A program made the translations under genes and the position numbers. From contig NC_081407.1 in assembly GCF_030272615.1 (NCBI RefSeq), positions 374,234,518 to 374,298,517 of the forward strand: a stretch of 64,000 nt of DNA, written 5' to 3'. This stretch comes from Cryptomeria japonica (Eukaryota > Streptophyta > Pinopsida > Cupressales > Cupressaceae). A model generated the notes under the pieces. It worked only from the letters and a program-made list of their open reading frames with translations, ran no database searches and was not told where the DNA came from. Positions 57,142-64,000 of the stretch are shown piece by piece (within the stretch, counting starts at the first letter, position 1; the number at the start of each line of letters is the position of its first letter).

Positions 57142-58100
57142 AGAGATTGATTGACAAGCTGAAGGAGAAAGAAGATCAGATCATGGAAAACCAAGATAAA
57201 GCTGATGAAGTTAACAAGCTTGAAAGAGAGAATTCTGCTTTGAAGAATGAGATGCAATCCATTGTGACGAGGCTGACTAAGGAGATTGAGGACTAGAAGA
57301 AAAATGAAGAGAATCTGGTACAATCATTGAAGGAAAGAGTTGATGAATGCTTCCAGCTTACCTATGAGAATGATCAGTCAAAGCTTGAGCTGACATAGTG
57401 AAGGAATAATGGTCAAGAACTTGAAAGACATATTACTGCCTTAAGGGATGAACTTTCTACTACTAATGACTACAAAGACAAATTTAAAGCTAGCTCGGAA
57501 AGGCTCGATGAGATTCTAGAGATTTAGAGACATGGAAAGGACATGCAAGGACTTGGATTTGAGAAAGGTGAATCCTCTGGATCTGGACAAGGAAAGGAAA
57601 AACTTGATCAGAAGAAGAGCAAGAATCATCCAGTAAGACAAACTAATGCTCATAAATTCAATGGTATATGCTTTACTTGGAATAAATTTGGTCATATGGT
57701 GAATCAATGTAAAAGTAGGATGAATAATGGAATGAAGAACATGAATAATGCTCCTACCTTTATCAGTCAGTGTTTCAAATGCAATAATTTTGGTCACAAG
57801 TCAAATATGTATAGAGAAGTAATGCATAACTTCCAAAAAAAGAGATGATATGCTTGTGGGATGTTTGGACATATCTCTAACTAGTACATGATGAGACCAA
57901 ATTAGATGAATTTCAAACCTATGCAGAGAAATATTTTTTGCCATGCATGCAACAAAACCAGTCATATTGCCAAGTACTGCAGAAGCAAGAACAATGTTCT
58001 AGTAGACAAGAACAAATCAAATGAGAAAGGAAAGGCGAAGGTAGAAGAGATCAAAGACAAGCATGAGAAGATGTGGGTCAAGTCATGCCCAAACTTTTAG
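57142..58100 (+). pseudogene. CC-B ORF: coiled coil plus CCHC zinc knuckles
   Basis: One frame runs from about 57142 to TAG 58098-58100 with stops near 57291, 57396, 57399, 57525, 57846 and 57903 and no frameshift. The first ATG in frame is at 57183; upstream codons are also open. Residues up to about 125 are heptad-rich (KLKEKEDQIMENQDK, VNKLERENSALKNEM). A Gly/Ser/Lys stretch follows, then knuckles CFTWNKFGHMVNQC (second Cys is Trp), CFKCNNFGHKSNMY (last Cys is Tyr), and intact CHACNKTSHIAKYC near 57933-57974. The design matches the CC-A first ORF. RNA packaging is inferred from position and knuckles. Confidence 0.75.
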
Positions 58101-58513
58101 GCACGAACGGGATAATTTTTTTTTTTTAAATCACAACTTAGTAACATTTAATTTGCTAATATGAAATGCACTTAGCAAGTTTCGTCTTAACTATGTTTTG
58201 AGTTAACTCTAACCACTAGCTCAAGTAATGAAATTAATTTAAAATTAAATGCGGAATACTAAATGAATAAATTTATTGTCTCGTCGATTTTAATCAATAA
58301 ATTAATTTAGTCAATTAATTGACGTAGATAAAATTAATCTCCAATAGCCAAAAGAACTTTACCCAATTTAATATAAAGTTTTTAAAAGATTAAACTTCAA
58401 AAGCAATTTTAAAATTTAAACATAACCCCATATGTTTATTAAAAACATATATATAATTTATAACCACTTAATAAAATACTTAACCTACAATTTGACCTAA
58501 TCTTCCATAATTT

Positions 58514-58516
<3 letters not shown>

Positions 58517-58569
<53 letters not shown>
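58517..58569. repeat. Compound (CT)n(AT)n microsatellite
   Basis: About 15 CT units followed by about 10 AT units. Confidence 0.95.
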
Positions 58570-58579
<10 letters not shown>

Positions 58580-58814
58580 AACTTAAATATATTTTCACAT
58601 TATGGAAACCCTAATTTTTTTATTAATATAACATTGTCCTTTCTTTATTTTCATTTCTAATATATTTTTTTTACTACCCTAACCCTACTCGAGTTAGGGT
58701 TTTATCTTTTTCTCTTTGTAGGGAGGAGGGCCGAAATAATGGGCAGTGGCCATGGCAAACTTGACGGGGGTATGGTTACAGGTGGCAGCGGTGGGCGTCC
58801 CCAGGGATGCTGCT

Positions 58815-58942
58815 CACTGTGGAAAACCATAGTGGTGGCGACCACTATGGTCGCCCACAGTGGTTGCCCTCAAGCCGTCCACTATGGGAAGCCATAATGG
58901 CGGCTCCCGGGTCGTGCCGACCACTGTGTTAAACACAGTGGT
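58815..58942. repeat. GC-rich cluster of three inverted repeats
   Basis: Hairpin 1 (58815-58862): outer arms CACTGTGG/CCACAGTG, a 3x3 internal loop, inner 11-bp arms ACCATAGTGGT/ACCACTATGGT, loop GGCG. Hairpin 2 (about 58879-58900): CCACTATGG and CCATAATGG with one mismatch. Hairpin 3 (58920-58942): 11-bp perfect arms ACCACTGTGTT/AACACAGTGGT with a 1-base loop. All share CCACTRTGG-type words. The island is embedded in AT-rich DNA. Confidence 0.85.
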
Positions 58943-59023
58943 TCGGCCGCCGAATTCCCTTCTTCAATATATATTTTTTTTAAGTTTTAATAGTATATAT
59001 ATTTTTTGTTTATTATAAATATG

Positions 59024-59031
59024 ATTATATA

Positions 59032-59121
<90 letters not shown>

Positions 59122-59134
59122 CATATATATATAC

Positions 59135-59195
<61 letters not shown>
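59024..59195. repeat. (AT)n microsatellite with periodic AC
   Basis: AT dinucleotides interrupted by C or G at irregular intervals, giving ATATAC and ATGTAT words. Tyr-Ile readings on both strands are artefacts. Confidence 0.95.
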
Positions 59196-59198
<3 letters not shown>

Positions 59199-61069
59199 TC
59201 TAGGGAAAATTCTTTTTATGTAAATATATGTTGATTTTTGTATTTTGAAACAGTTTTTTAACAGAATAGATAGAGTCTTCAGATTTAAGATCAATGTACA
59301 TATTTATTTTAATTTTAAATGTCTTGTAGCCAAAATTAAAATCAGATAGTTTATTTAATCCTCAGATTTATTTTCTGCAAGTAATTAAAATTGACAGAAG
59401 TAAATAAGTTTAAACAACAACTATTTAAATATAGAAATTATTTAAATAAAACTTTAGAGATGGCTATAATAATTTTAGATTTTATTTTCTGCAAATAAAT
59501 AAAATGACAGATGTAAATAAACTAAAATTGCACTTCCATAAACAGATCTAATTGTTTTATTTCCAGCCTTCTACATGCATGCTAAACTATTTCATTATTT
59601 TCCTATTTTATTTCATAAGCATAAAGGAACAAAATAAATTTCTTACTTTTCAAAATATTATATACTCAACAAATATTAATTTCAAAACTTTAGGAACTAA
59701 ATCCAGAAATAATCATTTCATTTTTGTAGTATAGCATAATAAAATATTACATTTTGTTAGAGTGCATTTAAAAGACACTATCGTCACTTTACAAATAGGT
59801 CTCTCATTTCCTATAAATGAGGAAAATAATAAATACATTTCCAAATATTTTTCTGCAACAAATAACTCCAGCCACATCTACTTGTCCTATTCTTTTCTTC
59901 CAACAACCTACAAATAAATCAAAGGCTATGGCCACAGAGTGCTCACTTCCCAGCCTAGGCTAACTAGTAGCCACCCCCAAGCTTGGAGAACCAAGCCTTA
60001 GATAGGTTACACACATGAAAACACACAAACAAGGGAAAACAATCACAAACATATTTCCCAACCAAGGCTACACTGCACCACACATTGTGATGTCTTTTCA
60101 AGGGTGGTAGTGGACCAAGTACTCTGAGGAGACTACAAGTATGGCAAAACAAAAAGCCACCTCATGGCAACCAAAAATATATCACAAGTATAATAACCCC
60201 ACATCCTTATGCCCCCCAAGGCATTCATGCCATATTTCCCTCCTTATGACCCCCAAATGCATAAACAAGCCATGCAGCAAGGGTCACATAAATATCCCTT
60301 GAGATCACTCTCATAACGAGAGCCTCTCACTCAAGGGCTGTCAAACTTCTACCACCCACAAGACCATCCTCTCTCCCAAGAGTAGGAGGCCTTGGTTACT
60401 CCCAAAACACAAAAATGCATACAAGAAATCAAAGGCATAACGTGTGATAATCTTCCAAAATAAAATGCAAGAGAACAAGTTTTTCCACACAAACAATCTT
60501 TCCAAAATAACATGCAACATAAAATAAACATAAGGAAAAGTTAAACCAACCTTCAAACTATCCAAAGGTATGCTAGATTAGTTGAGGATGAGCAGCCCCA
60601 AATCCACAAAACCTTGTTTCTCTACACTTAGCCAAATTCCTATACCAAAAATCTATTCTCTTTTTCAAAATTGCATTGTCTCCAAAAATGGAGAGTGGGT
60701 GATTACCCACTAATTTCCTAATTCTTACTTAAGAAGTCTTTTGTAAGAGTTCTCATAGGTTTCTAAAACTAAAAAGGAAAGGTAGGAGAGAATGGGAAAG
60801 GGATTTCACATCCAAAAAGGAAGGTTAACAACTTAGATGATGCCTTCTAATTTTTCAATTTTCGCTCAACTTAGGAAACCCACTTTTTAGGGTGTCTAAA
60901 TGGTCACATGGGAGTTGGTACATGCCTAAAATTACTCCTAACCCTTAAGTATACCTTATGGGCTTTAGGAAACACTTTTAAACTACCCCTAGGAGTCCAT
61001 TTAACCCTTTTTAAACCCATCTGAAGTTAATTTTCGGGTCAAACCTAAGTTGACCACCCCAAAGATTCT

Positions 61070-62281
61070 CTACCCAAGGCAAAGTTGAGAGAACCATTCC
61101 ATGGCTTGATCACCTAAGCTTTGTGGGAATAATCTCATCAAATATGTCTCTTCTAAAGCTACCTCAATGCAGGCTATGATAAATTGTCTTATGTGTGCCT
61201 TAGGATCCCCTTTTCCTCTATACTTATCAAACTTAGGCGTCACAAAGTGTGTAGGAAATGGAGGCATTGGAATGATTTTGTCAAATGGATAGGGACATAT
61301 GTCTCTCATTGTGTATGTTGGCTTTGGTGTATTTATGTCCTCCATTTTCTTTTGTAAGTCCCTGATTTGTTGGTCCAAATTGCTCTTAGGTGGAGATCTT
61401 CTTCTTGGACCATACCCCATGCTTGAGGCACCAATTGGAGGAGGAGCATGTTGCATATATGGATGATATTGATCATACACATGCTCATATGGAGGAGATC
61501 TATAATGATGCTGCATATATGGACCACTTGGTATAGATTCATGTTGAGGAACACCATTTCTATTTTGTGCATGTATACCATATTCTACAGGCATGTCATG
61601 TTCTAATGTGTTGCCCCCAAATTTGACATGGCGTTTCCTTGTGTCCAAATTTTGAGCATGCCTTTGAATATCCAATTGCTTTGGTGGTTGATCCTTAGCA
61701 TTGTTATGTGATTGAGCATATCTTTCTGCATAAGAATTCCATAATGGTCTGCGAAAGTGAGTATCATATGCTTGACCATGTGTAAGTGGGACCTCTGGTT
61801 TTTGAAACAAAGATGATGGTGATTTAGGCACCATATGTGGTCCTCTATTGCCTCCACTATTAGGTCTCTTTTGATCCATGTTGGAGTGAGGTTGTGGCAA
61901 AGGTCTATGTTCCATTATTTGAGAGATGTCAAAATTATGAGGTATCTTGGCTCCACTTTGTGCCATCATTTGTAAGAAGTATTGTCTATCCCTCCTCATT
62001 ATTTCCTCAACCAATCGATTGAAATGGGGATTCATAATGGATTCTTCCACATCTATTGAATGTACTAAAAAGTTGTCCATATCATCATTGTGTGTATCAT
62101 TGTTGTTTGTAGTGCCCATGTTCTCAACATTTGGAATGTTTCTATAGGCATCCATGTCAGGTAATGTATTATGATCAAAATTGAAAAAGACATCATTGTC
62201 ATACTCATAGACACTCATGTTTGTGGACTCTTGAGCCTCTTTAGTTTCTCTCCTAGATTTTTGAAGACGGGTTTCAACCAT
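61070..62281 (-). pseudogene. gag: Ty3/gypsy gag, C-terminally truncated
   Basis: The ATG at 62281 begins MVETRLQKSRRE, and 403 codons are open without any stop, the cleanest ORF in the window. The N-terminal 300 residues are hydrophilic, rich in His, Asn, Pro and Met. The gag fold starts near CPYPFDKIIPMPPFPTHF and includes FDKYRGKGDPKAHIRQF and EETYLMRLFPQSL. It stops after AMEWFSQL, where the fold should continue for over 100 residues. The junction near 61083 therefore marks a deletion or insertion breakpoint. No zinc knuckle, protease or RT follows. Confidence 0.88.
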
Positions 62282-62779
62282 GAACTAGGTATTGACCGAG
62301 ATGTGTGAGATTAGATGAAAATGGAAAAAGTATGGAAGACCAAGAGTTGGATGGAATGTAAATGAATCTGAGGTGTACTTGCAATGTCCAAAGTGTAAGA
62401 CCAAGTATGTATGTAGTAGAGTAGGTGTGACTTCCAAACAGAGGATAGTTTCTCTTGATGAGGTAAGTTGACCTTGACTCTAAGTAAGACCAAATGAGAC
62501 CCAAAGGTAAGAAACCTTGATGAGGGACCACTTAGCAAAGTGTTGTTGTATGTAGTGTGTTGACAAAGTATGATGAGGACAAGCAAGTGACCTTTTGACT
62601 CAAGTTTAGACAAGTGTGAAGGTAAAATGAGATGTGAAGCAATGATGGACTGTGTGAGACCCAAAGACAGGTTGAATGCTAAATGTAACCTGGAAAAATG
62701 ACCTAGGAAGCTCAAGAATTCTGGAACTGACTGTGTTTGTTTGCTAGACTGTAACAATTTTTTTTCTTTCAATTCTGAT

Positions 62780-63070
62780 CACAGACGCGCCTGTATACTT
62801 CATAGATGTGATTTCATAATGCAAACATTGTTTTGTTTAACATAGACGTACTTCTAAGATGCAATGTTGATTTTGGGAACATAGACGTGTTTCTGCCCTT
62901 CACAGAAGCGACTTCGTGACGTAGACGCAGTTCTGTTTAACACAGACACGCTTCTGAGATTGTTGTAAAATGCAATGTTGATTCTGGGAACACAAACATG
63001 TTTCTACCCTTCACAGACGTGGTTATACAACATAGACGCTATTATGTTAGACGCAGATGCGTTTCTGCAA
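62780..63070 (-). repeat. Degenerate repeats of about 111 bp in the gag leader
   Basis: GCAATGTTGATT recurs at 62861 and 62972, 111 bp apart, each followed by CTGGGAACA/TTGGGAACA and TTTCT.CCCTTCACAGA. A short word of the form AGACGCGTTTCTG (with changes) occurs about eight times through the region. Confidence 0.75.
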
Positions 63071-64000
63071 AATTTGTGCAATTTTTCCAATCTGTGAAGT
63101 CATTTTGTTGTGATCAAATCTGACTGTTTGACTATTTTTCGTGACAAGAAGACACAGTGATGATGAAGACCCAATGTTTGTAAGTGTCTAGACTTTAAAA
63201 TGACTCAAAAAAAAGTGTGTTGTTTGATGTAAAAATGTTTTGCGTACACTTGACGACACAAAAGACACAATGTTTTACTGTTTGGTCTTGAACGTTTGAA
63301 TGTTTAAAATAAGTCAAGCACAATTCTTATGGCTGGCCAAGACAATAGTTGTTGATCCCACATGGGGTTTTACCCCCGAGGCTATGCTATTCAGAGTAGA
63401 TACTTAGATGCTTGACCTCACTGGCTCCACCCTCGGCACTCACTTCTTAGGTCAGCCAAGCATCAGTCCCCACGAAAACTCCCCATGGTGAACTTTGTAT
63501 CTCTACTAAGAACCGTATGTGTGTGGGCCGCTACCAGAGGTCCGACCTCCTGCCCCAACAACTAGAAGGATTTGGGCTTCGAAAACAAAAAGGTGCTAGT
63601 AAGGCCATCCGCTCGTGTGGCCATACATGCAGCACTTTCAGCTCTGTAAATACAGAAGGCTCCCAGCTGGTAGGGGTTATGCCCTACAACTAATCAAATA
63701 AATTTGATCAAATGGGTTTATGGGGAGACATAGTGTTGGTATGAACTAATCAGCACACATTATTCATAGTTTTCACCATGAATACATTTATTTATAGTGG
63801 TTTGGAAGAGGTGGGTTTTCCTCGCTACCACTTGGGTCGTTCTCTTCTCACTAGTAGTCCTAATGACCATAGGGGAAGACAGGCCCTCTAAAGATTAAAC
63901 AAAAAGAGCCTATTGCTCAAGACACAAAAGACAATGATTCAATTTTAGTACACCAATTGAAGTGTTTGCTAGTCTATGAAAACAAGGCACACAATAAAAA
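63071..64000. other. Non-coding, relatively GC-rich region at the right edge
   Basis: No ORF is supported. The part 63330-63720 is richer in GC than its surroundings and has several CCCCACG- or GGGGTT-type words. It may be the LTR or leader of the gag fragment, but no LTR borders, PBS or second copy can be shown inside the window. Confidence 0.4.

Larger units (their letters stand above)
56164..58100 (+). mobile_element. CC-B: 5' part of a second coiled-coil/zinc-knuckle LTR element
   Basis: A 923-bp LTR is followed by a tRNA-Met PBS and an ORF of the CC-A type. Nothing beyond 58100 can be assigned and no 3' LTR is found in the window, so the element is truncated. The LTR start is nine bases after the end of the GAG-A LTR. 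Confidence 0.8.
58101..61069. other. Unclassified AT-rich region without recognisable genes
   Basis: It starts near a run of 12 T at 58113-58124, which could be the poly-A tail of a minus-strand retroposon. No frame above 100 codons has a recognisable domain; frames at 59006-59294 are microsatellite artefacts. The part 59760-61060 is ordinary AT-rich DNA. The GC-rich island and microsatellites are listed separately. Confidence 0.5.
61070..64000 (-). mobile_element. Ty3/gypsy element fragment: gag and leader
   Basis: A gag ORF on the minus strand is truncated at its C-terminal side near 61083. Upstream (62282-64000) lies a long non-coding leader that may include LTR sequence, with no certain border. 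Gag resembles that of the Tat element at the left end (shared C-x-PFDK, MPPFP, KGDP and EETYLM blocks). Confidence 0.7.

Noticed and set aside
58113-58124. T run as poly-A tail of a minus-strand retroposon
   Set aside because: No LINE or SINE body, promoter boxes or target duplication could be found next to it.
58681-58701. Telomere-like palindrome AACCCTA...TAGGGTT around CTCGAG
   Set aside because: Only one or two telomere-like units per arm; too short for an interstitial telomere and no promoter context could be shown.
59006-59294. Tyr-Ile repeat ORFs on both strands
   Set aside because: They are translations of the (AT)n microsatellite with no start context or conserved domain.

Overview
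This window is eukaryotic nuclear DNA from a seed plant with a large, repeat-rich genome. The evidence is a set of plant-type LTR retrotransposons (Ty3/gypsy Tat lineage with two RNase H domains, a Ty3/gypsy chromovirus, Ty1/copia), a plant L1-type LINE, and an antisense plant mobile domain (PMD) reading frame. Background DNA is AT-rich. I see no intact host gene, no rRNA or tRNA gene and no CRISPR array. A conifer or other gymnosperm is possible, but the sequence alone does not prove it. Almost every coding region is a decayed transposon gene, so these are called pseudogenes.

Layout, left block (1-26.6 kb). A Tat-lineage element (+ strand, 5' end outside the window) runs to 13336. It carries gag, protease, a G-patch-like segment, RT, RNase H, a second RNase H, integrase, an antisense PMD ORF and a 3' LTR (11748-13336). 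Its 3' end cuts directly into a minus-strand LINE whose pieces lie at 13337-13929, 21829-24764 (ORF2) and 25586-26644 (ORF1). The LINE is also split by a full-length minus-strand chromovirus (13930-21823, both LTRs 1596 bp, 5-bp duplication CCACT) and by a solo LTR (24785-25580, duplication ATCTC).

Middle block (26.9-56.2 kb) is a nested stack. The oldest layer is a gag-only, pol-less element, here called GAG-A (+, gag from 26982, 3' LTR split at 33438/55991). It contains a 1010-bp solo-LTR-like insertion (30164-31173, duplication TGCTC). Its 3' LTR is interrupted by a minus-strand copia-like element, here called CC-A (33439-55985, duplication ATAAT). CC-A has no recognisable pol; instead it has a coiled-coil plus zinc-knuckle ORF and a second long ORF of unknown function. 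The 3' LTR of CC-A was in turn hit twice: by an ordinary Ty1/copia element (34258-40940) and by a second gag-only element, GAG-B (41117-48985, duplication CTTGG), of the same family as GAG-A. The undisturbed 5' LTR of CC-A at 54791-55985 supplies the empty-site sequence for both insertions.

Right block (56.2-64 kb). A copia-like 5' LTR, primer-binding site and coiled-coil/zinc-knuckle ORF (CC-B, 56164-58100) share the architecture of CC-A. Then come about 3 kb of AT-rich DNA with microsatellites and a GC-rich hairpin cluster, and finally a minus-strand Ty3/gypsy gag with its leader (61070-64000).

How the parts relate. The gag-only and CC elements lack reverse transcriptase and integrase, so if they moved they must have used enzymes supplied by autonomous relatives. 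The autonomous-type elements here (Tat, chromovirus, copia) are themselves inactivated by stops and frameshifts. Many of the stops look like C-to-T decay of methylated DNA. The best candidates for undescribed biology are the unknown ORF of CC-A, the repeated coiled-coil/zinc-knuckle design, and the gag-only family with an altered protease motif shared by both copies.
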